A stretch of DNA of 64,000 nt from Rhizobium sp. BK602 (GTDB lineage Bacteria; Pseudomonadota; Alphaproteobacteria; Rhizobiales; Rhizobiaceae): contig NZ_JACIBC010000003.1 of assembly GCF_014195095.1 (NCBI RefSeq), positions 558,001 through 622,000 on the forward strand. Reading direction: 5' to 3'. A model generated the notes under the pieces. It was not told where the DNA came from. It was given only the letters and a program-made list of their open reading frames with translations, and searched no databases. How positions within the stretch are numbered: position 1 is the stretch's first letter; each line of letters opens with the position of its first letter. Shown in pieces: positions 44,012-52,500 of the stretch. The translations under genes and the position numbers were made by a program.

Positions 44012-44958
44012 TGCGCCGTTCTCCGCAGTCTTGGATCGATGAGCAGATAGAGCGCATCGACCAGCAGGTTGATGATGACGAAGACGCAGGCCGACAGCAT
44101 CACGAGGCCGAGCACCAGCGGCATGTCGCGGGTCTTGATCGCCTGCAGCGTGATCTGGCCGATACCGGAACGGCCGAACACGGTTTCGGTCAGGATCGAG
44201 CCGCCAAGGGTGCTGGCAAACAGCGTGCCGGTGAGAGTGGATGCGGCAAGTGCGGCGTGGCGCAGCCCATGACGAACCCGGAGCAGCGTCTCACCGACGC
44301 CGCGGGCGCGCACCGTCAATGCGAATGGCTGGGCAAGAGCCTCCTCCAACCCGTCGCGCAGGACCTGGCTCAAGAGTGCCGCGAGCGGCAGGCTGAGCGC
44401 GATAGACGGCAGCACAAGGGCAGAAAATCCGTCATTCCCGGTCACCGGAAACCATTGCAGCCGGAAGCTGAAGAGCGACAGCAGCACGATGCCGATCCAG
44501 TAGACGGGCGTACTCAGCAGGACCAGCTCAAGGCTGGATAGCGTGACCGCCAGCCCTCTCCTACGCCCGGCGGTTGCCAATGCCACGGTGATCGCGAGGC
44601 TGAGTGCGATGACGATGGCGCTTCCCGCCAATTGCAGCGTCGGCCCGGCGGCTTCCAGGATGACGTCAACGACAGGCTGGCGATATTGATAGCTTTCCCC
44701 GAAATTGCCGAGCAGCGCCTGGCCGATATAGCGGCCATATTGCAGCAGCAGCGGCTGATCCAGGCCATATTGCCGGACCAGCGCCTCGCGCTCGGCGGCA
44801 TCGACGATGTTTTCGCCGCCGGTGAGGATCGATACCGGGTCGCCGGGAATGAGCTTGACGGCAATGAAAGCGATCGTCGCCGCGCCCCACAACACGGCGA
44901 CGATCACACCCAGCCGCCTCGCGACGGCATGGATCAGGTTACGGTGCGAGCCAGGCAT
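44008..44958 (-). CDS. Peptide-type ABC transporter permease (DppB type)
   Basis: This 316-residue permease carries RRLGVIVAVLWGAATIAFIAVKLIPGDPVSILTGGE near 15-50, RQYGLDQPLLLQYGRYIGQALLGNFGESY and ILTETVFGRSGIGQITLQAIKTRDMPLVLGLVM. The ATG at 44958 lies inside the binding-protein gene, which stops at 44939, an overlap of 20 bases. A longer frame upstream is entirely within that gene and not credible. Confidence 0.92.
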   Translation of the reverse strand: MPGSHRNLIHAVARRLGVIVAVLWGAATIAFIAVKLIPGDPVSILTGGENIVDAAEREALVRQYGLDQPLLLQYGRYIGQALLGNFGESYQYRQPVVDVILEAAGPTLQLAGSAIVIALSLAITVALATAGRRRGLAVTLSSLELVLLSTPVYWIGIVLLSLFSFRLQWFPVTGNDGFSALVLPSIALSLPLAALLSQVLRDGLEEALAQPFALTVRARGVGETLLRVRHGLRHAALAASTLTGTLFASTLGGSILTETVFGRSGIGQITLQAIKTRDMPLVLGLVMLSACVFVIINLLVDALYLLIDPRLRRTAQ

Positions 44959-46564
44959 CGTAGAAATTCGGCTTTGCGTTGGTCGCCCAGTTGATGCCGA
45001 GCAGCTTCTTGGAAGCGCCGAGCTGGTAGGCCGCGATATAGCGCGGCACCGCATAGGCCTGCTCGATGATCTCCGCCTGGATCTCCCCATAGAGCTGCTT
45101 GCGCTCGGCGTCGCTCGCGCCGATCGCCTTGCTCAGCTTGTCGTCAAGGCTGGCGATGCGTGCATAATTCGCGCCGTTCGGCGGCGCATAGGCGGAATGG
45201 AACACCGTGCGCAGGATGTCGGGCTCGGCTCGCACATAATAGAGCGAGACGAGATCGTAATCATTGGCGCCGGTACGCGCGGTGAAGCCGCCGGCATCGA
45301 CCGGATCGAGCTGAAGATCGAAGCCCGCCTGGCGCACCTGATACTGTGCCGCCTGGGCAAGCGTGATATCGGAATCGCCGACCTGGGCACTGTCATAGAC
45401 GTAATGCAGCGTCAGGCGCTGGCCGTCCTTCTTGCGAATGCCATCGGCATCCTTCTCCTTCCAGCCAGCCTCGTCGAGCAGGCGGTTCGCCTTGGCGACA
45501 TCGAAGCCCCATTTGGCTTTGAGACCGGGATCGTAATAGAGCGTCGAGGGTCCAAGGATATTGTCGGCCGTTTTCAGCGTGCCGAAATAGGCGGCCTTCA
45601 CGGCCGCGGCGACATTGACCGCGCTCTGAAACGCCTGTCGAACCTTGACCTCCTTGAAGGGGCCCTTCGAGGTATTCAGGAAGAAGGCGCTGCTGACGCC
45701 CGGATTTTCCTTCGTCACGACCTGCAGCGCGCCATTGCCCTGCACGGAGCGGAAATTGGCAGGCGGAACGGCGTCGATCGCCTGCACCTGGCCGCTCGCG
45801 AGTGCACCCAGGCGAACCGATGCTTCCGGCAGATACTTGAAATCGATCTCATCGAAGTGAGCGGGGCCTGTATGGGTCGCATAACCTGGCCCCCAATTGT
45901 AGTCGGCGCGGCGGCTGAGCTTGCTGCCATTACCCTTCACATAGCTGTCGAGAATGTAGGGACCGGAGCCGACGACGGTATTGGTCGTGTTCGTCGCCTT
46001 CTGCAAATAGGCCGAAGATTGGATGCCGAGATAGGGCAGGCTGAGGCCCTGCAGAAGCGGCGCGAAAGACTGGCGATAGTGGATGACGACCGTGGATGCG
46101 TCCGGCGCCTCGATCTTGTCGACTGGTCCGAGCAGCGATTTCGCGTAGCTCGAGGTGGTTTTCGGATCGAGGATGCGGTCGAAATTATATTTGACCGCGG
46201 CAGCATCGAGAGGCGTGCCGTCGCTGAAGGTCACGCCCTTGCGTAGATGGAACGTATAGACGGTGTTGTCAGGATTGATCTCCCAGCGCTCGGCGAGCCA
46301 GGGCTTGAAGCTGTTGTCCTCGGCCTGGCCGACGAGCGAGTCGACGATGTTGCGGGTGATGACCGCCGTGATCGAGCTGCCTGTGATCGACGGGTCGATG
46401 ATTGCCGTGTCTGTTCCCAGACCGACCTTCAGAACACCGCCATCGACCGGCTTGGCGCTGTCGGATGCTGCGAAGGCATGAGGAGCGGCCAAGGAAAGAA
46501 ATGAAAAGGCGACGGCAGCGCGAATGCTGCCTCGCAATGGAAATCCAGAAACTGCACGACCCAT
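44939..46564 (-). CDS. Family-5 ABC substrate-binding protein
   Basis: The 541-residue protein starts MGRAVSGFPLRGSIRAAVAFSFLSLAAPHAFA, a signal peptide. Mature motifs are DGGVLKVGLGTDTAIIDPSITGSS, LRKGVTFSDGTPLDAAAVKYNFDRILDPKT near 101-130, and SSAFFLNTSKGPFKEVKVRQAFQSAVNV near 290, typical of SBP_bac_5. It is only distantly similar to the two tandem paralogues downstream. First gene of the array; a quasi-palindrome TTAGTGGACTAA lies about 100 bp upstream at 46666-46677. Confidence 0.93.
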   Translation of the reverse strand: MGRAVSGFPLRGSIRAAVAFSFLSLAAPHAFAASDSAKPVDGGVLKVGLGTDTAIIDPSITGSSITAVITRNIVDSLVGQAEDNSFKPWLAERWEINPDNTVYTFHLRKGVTFSDGTPLDAAAVKYNFDRILDPKTTSSYAKSLLGPVDKIEAPDASTVVIHYRQSFAPLLQGLSLPYLGIQSSAYLQKATNTTNTVVGSGPYILDSYVKGNGSKLSRRADYNWGPGYATHTGPAHFDEIDFKYLPEASVRLGALASGQVQAIDAVPPANFRSVQGNGALQVVTKENPGVSSAFFLNTSKGPFKEVKVRQAFQSAVNVAAAVKAAYFGTLKTADNILGPSTLYYDPGLKAKWGFDVAKANRLLDEAGWKEKDADGIRKKDGQRLTLHYVYDSAQVGDSDITLAQAAQYQVRQAGFDLQLDPVDAGGFTARTGANDYDLVSLYYVRAEPDILRTVFHSAYAPPNGANYARIASLDDKLSKAIGASDAERKQLYGEIQAEIIEQAYAVPRYIAAYQLGASKKLLGINWATNAKPNFYDAWLAP

Positions 46565-46665
46565 ACTCTAAGCCCCGATGCTGAAAACGATCGAATGTGA
46601 TCGGTCTGCCCGCGCCCAAAGGAAGAGGCGTTCGGCAATCCGCGCTTAGAATATTGTCTATTAAA

Positions 46666-46677
46666 TTAGTGGACTAA
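46666..46677. promoter_or_regulatory. Quasi-palindrome upstream of the transporter array
   Basis: TTAGTGGACTAA (5-bp arms TTAGT/ACTAA) lies in an AT-rich tract 102 bp before the first binding-protein gene. It is a possible activator or repressor site; I found no second copy in the window. Confidence 0.4.
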
Positions 46678-46783
46678 AGGCATTCTGGTTCTTTTGCCGC
46701 AAGCTTCGAAAAATACCGTTTCAAACTTGCGCCATCATTTGTCCGTTGACGCCTGCCGTCCAGCGCCCGGCATCGTCAAGCGT

Positions 46784-46990
46784 TTAGGCAACGCGTTCGA
46801 AGCGGGTGCGGATATGCTCGATGTAATGCTGGCCGGGCGAAGCGGCCTTGACCATGGCAAGAGCTGCCTTTTCCGGAACCCCGGTAAACAGGCGCTCCTC
46901 GCCGTTCTTGAAGCGAATATAAAGACGTCCGTCCTCCGGGTGGAAAGCGACGGATTTAATGATTTTCGATGAAACCGGAAACTCTTTCAT
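46784..46990 (-). CDS. KTSC domain-containing small protein
   Basis: This 68-residue protein reads MKEFPVSSKIIKSVAFHPEDG, then LYIRFKNGEERLFTGVPEKAALAMVKAASPGQHYIEHIRTRF. This is the KTSC domain pattern (SS-x-I-x-x-V ... L-x-I-x-F-x-x-G ... F-x-x-V-P ... SxGxxxxxxIR). The ATG at 46990 has a GAGGG site. The domain is widespread and lies alone or next to nucleases; its function is not established. It is a single gene, not part of the transporter array. Confidence 0.88.
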   Translation of the reverse strand: MKEFPVSSKIIKSVAFHPEDGRLYIRFKNGEERLFTGVPEKAALAMVKAASPGQHYIEHIRTRFERVA

Positions 46991-47076
46991 GGCGCCCTCT
47001 TCTTTGAAGCGGTTATCCCATGAAAACCCCAACATCAGGTGAAGTGACCTAGTTAAGGAAGAGTAGTCTGCAACCA

Positions 47077-47673
47077 TCAGTTTTTATCGAACGGCGGAAC
47101 GGTCTCCGGCACCGTTCCGTCACCCTCCCCCAAAGCCCGCTGCATCAACACCGTATCGACCCACTGGCCAAGCTTGAAACCAGCGGATTTGAACGTTCCG
47201 ATGGGCTGAAATCCCATGCGCCGGTGCAGGGCGAGTGAGCCGGCATTGCCGCTATTGCCGATGACGGCCAGCATCTGCCGCCAGGGTCCCCTCTCGCAGC
47301 GGACAATGAGCTCCTGTAAAAGCGCGGTGCCGACGCCCCGACCACCCAACCCATCCGCGACGTAGACCGAATCCTCGATCGAGAAACGATAGGCCGGGCG
47401 GGGCCGATAGGCGGTCGCATAGCAGTAGCCGACGATGTCGCCATTCAATTCGGCAACCAGATAGGGCAGCCTCATGGCGAGAACAGCTGCCCGACGCGAA
47501 CGAAGTTCATCGACCGACGGCGGCACCTCCTCGAATGTCGCCAATCCGTGGAGAACATGATGAGCATAGATATCGCGGATAGCCCCCATATCCGCATCGC
47601 TTGCATCGCGAATGACGAGCCGATCCCGCTCAACGGATATGTCTTGCTCTTCCACGCTCTGCTCGCTTTTCAT
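47077..47673 (-). CDS. GNAT family N-acetyltransferase (phosphinothricin acetyltransferase-like)
   Basis: The 198-residue protein begins with a polar stretch and then LVIRDASDADMGAIRDIYAHHVLHGLATFEEVPP near 18-50, VAELNGDIVGYCYATAYRPRPAYRFSIEDSVYVADGLGGRGVGTALLQELI near 73-125, and NSGNAGSLALHRRMGFQPIGTFKSAGFKLGQWVDTVLMQ. The GGRGVG acetyl-CoA loop and the YRPRPAYRFSIEDSVYV block match the Pat/MnaT group that acetylates phosphinothricin or methionine sulfone/sulfoximine. It is presumably detoxifying. It is a single gene. Confidence 0.92.
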   Translation of the reverse strand: MKSEQSVEEQDISVERDRLVIRDASDADMGAIRDIYAHHVLHGLATFEEVPPSVDELRSRRAAVLAMRLPYLVAELNGDIVGYCYATAYRPRPAYRFSIEDSVYVADGLGGRGVGTALLQELIVRCERGPWRQMLAVIGNSGNAGSLALHRRMGFQPIGTFKSAGFKLGQWVDTVLMQRALGEGDGTVPETVPPFDKN

Positions 47674-47779
47674 CGCACACTCTCTTCAACAAGCTGTTGC
47701 CTTCAACGTCGCATCATGGAGAACCACCAATCATAAGTGAAGTTTTTTGAAATTATGCGAGATATAAGGGAAACTTTGC

Positions 47780-48553
47780 CTAGCGCCCGATCCGATATTG
47801 CTCCGGGGTCTTGCCGGACAAGCGTTTGAACATGGCGATGAAGGCCGACGGCGTGCTGTAGCCGAGATCGAAGGCGATGGCCTGGATGGTCCGGCCCTTG
47901 TCAAGCCATTCGACGGCACGCAGGAAGCGCATCCGCTGCCGCCATTCCCCCAGCGACATGCCGAGTTCGCGCTGACAGCGCCGCTCCAGCGTGCGCACCG
48001 TCATGTGGAAACGTCCGGCCCACGCCGCCAGCAGCAGGTCGCTCGCGGGCTCGGCTTGCAGCGCATCGAGAACCGACTGGATCTCAGGCGAAGCGGCGTG
48101 AGGCAGGTAAGCATCATGCGGCTGCGCGATCTCGATCTGGTCGAGCAGAACCGCGGCGAGCCGCCGATCGCGATCGCTCTCCGGCACATGAATGTCGCGT
48201 TCGGCGAAATCGACGAGGATCGCGCGCATGATCGGGCTCAGCTCCAGCGCGCAAGGCCGGTCGGAGATCCTTTGAGAACACGTAGCCGACACATAGACCG
48301 AGCGGTAGGCCGTGGCCGCCTCGTTATAGGCGCTATGTTGCCAGCGAGGCGGAATCCAGACGGCATAATGCGGCGGCGACAGAAAGCGCTTTCCTTCAAC
48401 ATCGATATGCATCGAACCGTAGGAGACGAAGCTCAATTGCCCGAAGACATGCGCATGCGGCGCCATATAGGTATCAGGCCCAAAATCCTCAGCGCGGAAA
48501 TAGACATCTGACGGCAGGTCCCGCAAAGGCGGCGGCACGGCGATGGTGGGCAT
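47780..48553 (-). CDS. AraC family transcriptional regulator with cupin sensor domain
   Basis: This 257-residue protein has an N-terminal cupin (YMAPHAHVFGQLSFVSYGSMHIDVEGKRFLSPPHYAVWIPPRWQHSAYNE, about 30-80) and a C-terminal double helix-turn-helix (LLLAAWAGRFHMTVRTLERRCQRELGMSLGEWRQRMRFLRAVEWL, then IQAIAFDLGYSTPSAFIAMFKRLSGKTPEQYR). Architecture and divergence from an exporter resemble NimR-type regulators. It is separated from the EamA exporter by 92 bp, so it most likely controls that gene. Confidence 0.92.
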   Translation of the reverse strand: MPTIAVPPPLRDLPSDVYFRAEDFGPDTYMAPHAHVFGQLSFVSYGSMHIDVEGKRFLSPPHYAVWIPPRWQHSAYNEAATAYRSVYVSATCSQRISDRPCALELSPIMRAILVDFAERDIHVPESDRDRRLAAVLLDQIEIAQPHDAYLPHAASPEIQSVLDALQAEPASDLLLAAWAGRFHMTVRTLERRCQRELGMSLGEWRQRMRFLRAVEWLDKGRTIQAIAFDLGYSTPSAFIAMFKRLSGKTPEQYRIGR

Positions 48554-48645
48554 GTGTCAGCCTCGCATTATCCTTTGTCGTAAATAAAGTATATACTGAA
48601 AAGACGACGCGCTCTACGCTGGCCCGGACCAATCGGGTAAAGCGG

Positions 48646-49545
48646 ATGAGCTACAGTCTTCTTCTCATCACGGCATTGATCTGGGGCGGCAACGCCATCG
48701 TGACGAAGGCCTCGGCCGGCGTCATCTCCGCGTCGGAAATCGCCTTCTACCGCTGGGTCGTCGCAATCGCCGTCCTGACGCCGTTCGTCATTCGCCCGAT
48801 CTGGATGAACCGCGCGCTGCTCGTCGCACATGGCTGGCGTCTGCTGATCCTCGGGCTCCTCGGTGGTGCGGGTCTGCCCTATCTCTCCTATATCGCCGCC
48901 CGCTATACCTCGGCCATGCATCTCGGGGTCATTCAGTCGCTGATGCCGCTGCTGTCTCTCGTTCTCGCCATCATCCTGCTTGGCCATCGGATGACCTATG
49001 GCGCGGTGGCGGGCGGGATCGTCTCCCTGTTCGGCGTTGCGCTGGTCGCCTCGCAGGGGCACATCGCGATCCTCCTCACGCAGGGCCCGAACATCGGCGA
49101 TGCGATCATGCTCGCCGCAACGATCTGCTATGCGCTCTACACCGTTCTGCTGAAGCGCTGGCCGATCGGCGTCCCCTTGCTGCAGTCTCTTTATCTTCAG
49201 GCATGCGCGGCCGCCCTCGTGCTGCTGCCGATCTATGTGCTCTCGCCGCGGCAGGGCATCGCCATCGCCAGTCTGCCGCTGATTGCCTATGCCGGTATCG
49301 CCGCCTCCATCGTCGCCCCTCTCCTATGGATGCGCGGCATCCATCACATCGGGCCTGCCCGGGCCTCGCTGTTCTTCAACTTCGTGCCGGTCGCGACCGC
49401 GATCCTGGCAATCCCGCTGCTCTCCGAGCAGCTCACGGCCAGTCTGGTGCTTGGCGGCGTCATGACCATGAGCGGCGTTATCCTTGCCGAACTCTGGCGC
49501 CGCCCGTTCCGTAGCCGATCTCGCGAGTCCGCCAGCCCGGCATGA
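48646..49545 (+). CDS. DMT superfamily (EamA) exporter
   Basis: The 299-residue protein has ten hydrophobic segments in two EamA repeats, starting YSLLLITALIWGGNAIVTKASAGVISASEIAFYRW and with the second repeat at about 147 (GDAIMLAATICYALYTVLLKRW). Glycine-rich LGLLGGAGLPYLSYIAARYTSAMHLGVIQSL is typical. Members export amino acids, metabolites or drugs. It is divergent from an AraC regulator, a common pairing for inducible efflux. The ribosome site is weak (GGTAAAGCGG). Substrate unknown. Confidence 0.92.
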   Translation: MSYSLLLITALIWGGNAIVTKASAGVISASEIAFYRWVVAIAVLTPFVIRPIWMNRALLVAHGWRLLILGLLGGAGLPYLSYIAARYTSAMHLGVIQSLMPLLSLVLAIILLGHRMTYGAVAGGIVSLFGVALVASQGHIAILLTQGPNIGDAIMLAATICYALYTVLLKRWPIGVPLLQSLYLQACAAALVLLPIYVLSPRQGIAIASLPLIAYAGIAASIVAPLLWMRGIHHIGPARASLFFNFVPVATAILAIPLLSEQLTASLVLGGVMTMSGVILAELWRRPFRSRSRESASPA

Positions 49546-49566
49546 CGTCAAAAATCGCGGCTCTTT

Positions 49567-50094
49567 CTATGGAAAACGCGAGAGCTTCTTCTTGGCGGCG
49601 GGGGATTTGCGCAGCTTGGTCGCCACCATGCTCAACAGACCCTTGAGTTCCGGCTCCCAGACGCGCGTCGCCGCCTCATGGGGCGCCTGCCAGGTGAGCA
49701 CGCGCTGGCCGCGCTCGGGAAATTCCGTTTCAAGCGCCGAAACCTCGAGAAGATGAACCTGGACGAGCGATGGAACCCGTTCGCCTGTGTCGAGCGACTT
49801 GAGATAGGTGTAATAGCCGAACGGCTTCTTCTTTGCCTTGCCCTTGACGCCCGCCTCCTCCCAGGCCTCGCGCTCGGCGACCTGATGCGGCAGCTTCTTG
49901 TCCATCGGCCATCCCTTGGGAATGACCCAGCGGCCGCTTTCCCGCGAGGTGATCAGCAGGATTTCGATCTCGTCGCCGGGCGGCCGTCTGCGATAGCAGA
50001 GCGCAGCATATTGCTCGATCGTTCGTCCGTGAAAAAGCTTGTCCGCTTCACCCGCCAACTGCGCCAGATAGGTCTTGGTCTTCTTTCTAGACAT
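49567..50094 (-). CDS. Nudix hydrolase
   Basis: This 175-residue protein has a Nudix box GWPMDKKLPHQVAEREAWEEAGV near residues 59-81, with the REAWEEAGV core intact but Lys where the first Glu of GX5E is usual, a substitution seen in the diphosphoinositol-polyphosphate-phosphatase-like subgroup. Around it are YAALCYRRRPPGDEIEILLITSRESGRWVIPKGWP. I chose the ATG at 50094 (MSRKKTKTYLAQ); a GTG at 50136 is in frame. Substrate unknown. It is a single gene that converges on the EamA gene. Confidence 0.88.
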   Translation of the reverse strand: MSRKKTKTYLAQLAGEADKLFHGRTIEQYAALCYRRRPPGDEIEILLITSRESGRWVIPKGWPMDKKLPHQVAEREAWEEAGVKGKAKKKPFGYYTYLKSLDTGERVPSLVQVHLLEVSALETEFPERGQRVLTWQAPHEAATRVWEPELKGLLSMVATKLRKSPAAKKKLSRFP

Positions 50095-50185
50095 CGGTTC
50101 CCATGGCAGATCGTCTATAGGCTGGAGATGCCGCACCTGCGGCCATGAAGGGATCGATCGATGTCAATTCAGGTTTTGACAAAAC

Positions 50186-51193
50186 TCACCCTCCCCGGAC
50201 AGAACCGCGCCAAACCAGATCGGCATGCAATGTCAACGCATGACCATCGGGCGCATCCTCCCATCCTTCCACAAGCCAGGTCACGGCCTCGCGCGCGATC
50301 GTAACGACCGGCTGGGCAAAGGTCGTCAAATGATATGAGGTCCAGGAGGCCTGCTCGATATCGTCGAAGCCAGCGATGCAGAGCTGTTCGGGAATCGACA
50401 GCGAAAACTGGTGCCGCGCCGCATCCATGAAACCGCATGCCAGAAGATCGGTCGCGCAAAATACGGCGTCGGGCCTTTCCTTTCTGGTCAACATCCGCTG
50501 CGCGACGATCTGTCCGGCTTCGTATCCGGTCGAGCCATGCCGCTCGACGATGACATCCAGACCCTGCGCCTTGGCCGCGGCGACAAAGCCCTGCTCCCGC
50601 GCCATCAGGCTCGGCGTTCCCGCTTGCGAATTGGCGAATGCAAGCCTGGTACAGCCTGCGCGAAGGAAGGCGGTAACAACGCGGCCCGCCGCTTCGCGGT
50701 CATCCAGATTGATGCGCAGCGGCCCCGGCTGATCGTCGTCGCGATTGATCAGAACAAGCCGTTGACCGCTGCGCAGACAGAGCTGCGCGATCGATTTGTC
50801 GGGCAGGCCGGAAAGGATGATCGAGGCATCGGCCCGGTACCTTATGGCCTGGCGCAGCGCAAGATCGACGCTGCCGTCGGAACGGTCGGTATTGATCAGC
50901 ATGGCAACCTTGCCGGCGGCCTGCAATTGCTGCGTCAATTCCCGCAGCAATGCGGACCGATAGGGCGTGGCGACGTCGGAGACGATCAGGCTGACGATAC
51001 CGCTTTCATTGCGCATCAGGCCACGCGCAAGGTGATTGACGTGATAGCCGAGCTCCTCGGCCGCCTCCATCACCTTGATCCTGGTCTTCTCGGAAACACT
51101 CGCCCCCGGCGTGAAGGCACGGGAAACGGCCGAACGCGATACGCCCGCCTTCCTGGCCACCTCCTCGGCGCTGACGAAAACCTTTTCCGACAA
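50186..51193 (-). CDS. LacI family transcriptional regulator
   Basis: The 335-residue protein has an N-terminal LacI HTH (VSAEEVARKAGVSRSAVSRAFTPGASVSEKTRIKVMEAAEELGYHVNHLARGL) and a sugar-binding-type sensor domain (SGIVSLIVSDVATPYRSALLRELTQQL, RPDAVFCATDLLACGFMDAARHQFSLSIPEQLCIAGFDDIEQASW). No ATG places the HTH normally; a TTG at 51193 (LSEKVFVSAEE) with GGGGA seven bases upstream gives the standard length, while the frame extending to 51328 would cross the promoter and operators. It is divergent from the AfuABC-like importer and is expected to repress it and itself. Confidence 0.92.
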   Translation of the reverse strand: MSEKVFVSAEEVARKAGVSRSAVSRAFTPGASVSEKTRIKVMEAAEELGYHVNHLARGLMRNESGIVSLIVSDVATPYRSALLRELTQQLQAAGKVAMLINTDRSDGSVDLALRQAIRYRADASIILSGLPDKSIAQLCLRSGQRLVLINRDDDQPGPLRINLDDREAAGRVVTAFLRAGCTRLAFANSQAGTPSLMAREQGFVAAAKAQGLDVIVERHGSTGYEAGQIVAQRMLTRKERPDAVFCATDLLACGFMDAARHQFSLSIPEQLCIAGFDDIEQASWTSYHLTTFAQPVVTIAREAVTWLVEGWEDAPDGHALTLHADLVWRGSVRGG

Positions 51194-51234
51194 GTGCTGT
51201 CCCCATGCTGCTGAAGATGCTGATTGTGCATGAT

Positions 51235-51250
51235 TTGCAATCGTGTGCAA
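51235..51250. promoter_or_regulatory. LacI-type operator O1
   Basis: TTGCAATCGTGTGCAA has TTGCA/TGCAA arms. Read on the minus strand it is TTGCACACGATTGCAA, 15 of 16 identical to O2 at 51323-51338. It lies 42 bp upstream of the proposed LacI start, in position for autorepression. Confidence 0.8.
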
Positions 51251-51293
51251 TATTGCTCGATGCATCCTTTGTAAAACTTTTATGACAAGCCTG

Positions 51294-51338
51294 TTGACAC
51301 GAGCATATGGCTCATGCAGCATTTGCACACGCTTGCAA
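51294..51338 (+). promoter_or_regulatory. Importer promoter with LacI-type operator O2
   Basis: TTGACA (51294-51299), a 17-bp spacer and CAGCAT (51317-51322) form a plausible promoter. It is followed directly by operator O2, TTGCACACGCTTGCAA (51323-51338), overlapping the expected transcription start. The gene begins 42 bp later after AGGAGG. Confidence 0.75.
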
Positions 51339-51380
51339 AAGCGGATGGCGTGGAGGCGCCATCACGACCAGGAGGACATC

Positions 51381-52409
51381 ATGCGATCGGTTAAATTGGC
51401 CGCGGCCGTGCTTGCCGCCGGCGTATCTTTTATTGCCTATTCCGCCCATGCCGCGGGCGAGCTCAATGTTATATGCTCGGCCGATCCGACGGTCTGCGAC
51501 CTGATGAAGGAACTGTTCGAGAAACAATCCGACATCAAGGTCAACATGGTCCGGCTTTCGGCGGGCGAGACCTATGCGAAGATTCGCGCCGAGGCGCGCA
51601 ATCCGAAAACGGATATCTGGTGGGCGGGCACCGGCGACCCGCATCTGCAGGCTGCGGCCGAGGGTCTGACGCAGGAGTACAAATCGCCACTCTTCGACCA
51701 GCTTCAGGATTGGGCGAAAAAGCAGGCCGAAAGCGCCAAGTACCGGACGGTCGGCGTCTATGCCGGCGCGCTCGGTTGGGGTTACAACACGGCGATCCTG
51801 GAAAAGAAGGGGCTCAAGGAGCCAAAGTGCTGGGCCGATCTGCTGGATCCCTCCTACAAGGGTGAAATCCAGATCGCCAATCCGAACTCCTCCGGCACAT
51901 CCTACAACACGTTGGCGACGCTGGTGCAGATCATGGGCGAGGACAAGGCTTTCGATTACCTGTCCAAGCTCAACGCCAATGTCTCGCAATATACCAAATC
52001 CGGTTCCGCTCCGGTCAAGGCGGCCGCCCGCGGCGAGTCCACCATCGGCATCGTCTTCATGCACGATGCCGTTGCCCAGACCGTCGAGGGCTTCCCGATC
52101 AAGGCCGTCGCGCCGTGCGAGGGCACCGGCTACGAAATCGGCTCCATGTCGATCGTCAAGGGCGCCAAGAACCTCGAAAACGCCGAGAAATGGTACGATT
52201 GGGCCCTGAGCGCCGAGGTGCAGTCTCACATGAAGGATGCGAAGTCCTACCAGCTGCCGTCGAACAAGTCGGCGGCGGTTCCGAAGGAAGCGCCGAAGTT
52301 CGAGGATATCAAGCTCATCGATTACGATTTTGCGAAATATGGCGACCCGACGGTTCGCAAGGCACTTCTTGCCCGCTGGGACAAGGAGATCGGCGCGAAG
52401 GCCAATTGA
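51381..52409 (+). CDS. ABC substrate-binding protein, AfuA-like (phosphorylated sugar type)
   Basis: This 342-residue protein has a signal peptide (to about residue 23, ...AYSAHA). The mature part reads GELNVICSADPTVCDLMKELFEKQ, KTDIWWAGTGDPHLQAAAEGL, ANPNSSGTSYNTLATLVQIMGEDKAFDYL, SQYTKSGSAPVKAAARGESTIGIVFMHDA and EGTGYEIGSMSIVKGAKNLENA. It resembles the ferric-binding FbpA fold but lacks the adjacent tyrosine pair used for iron. It matches what I recall of AfuA, which binds hexose phosphates. A phosphatase gene in the same operon supports a phosphorylated ligand. Confidence 0.85.
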   Translation: MRSVKLAAAVLAAGVSFIAYSAHAAGELNVICSADPTVCDLMKELFEKQSDIKVNMVRLSAGETYAKIRAEARNPKTDIWWAGTGDPHLQAAAEGLTQEYKSPLFDQLQDWAKKQAESAKYRTVGVYAGALGWGYNTAILEKKGLKEPKCWADLLDPSYKGEIQIANPNSSGTSYNTLATLVQIMGEDKAFDYLSKLNANVSQYTKSGSAPVKAAARGESTIGIVFMHDAVAQTVEGFPIKAVAPCEGTGYEIGSMSIVKGAKNLENAEKWYDWALSAEVQSHMKDAKSYQLPSNKSAAVPKEAPKFEDIKLIDYDFAKYGDPTVRKALLARWDKEIGAKAN

Positions 52410-52410
52410 T

Positions 52411-52435
52411 GCCCGGCTGCGACCAGATGCCGGGC
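52411..52435 (+). terminator. Intercistronic hairpin after the binding protein
   Basis: GCCCGGC (52411-52417) pairs with GCCGGGC (52429-52435) around an 11-nt loop, starting two bases after the stop codon. No T-run follows. It is likely an mRNA-stabilising or attenuating stem between the binding-protein and permease genes. Confidence 0.55.
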
Positions 52436-52500
52436 CGGCACCAGGCCGATCCGCCCGGCATCACTTCCAACCGATCTCCAACGGGACGCGAAATCCGACC

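Noticed and set aside
43140..44057. Upstream extension of the double ATPase frame through the DppC-type permease
   Set aside because: The extension translates to Arg/Pro-rich sequence unlike any transporter, while the permease in the other frame is complete; the TTG at 43139 is the better start.
46784..47077. Longer 97-codon form of the KTSC protein
   Set aside because: The extra N-terminal residues are not part of the domain and the ATG at 46990 has a GAGGG site at good distance.
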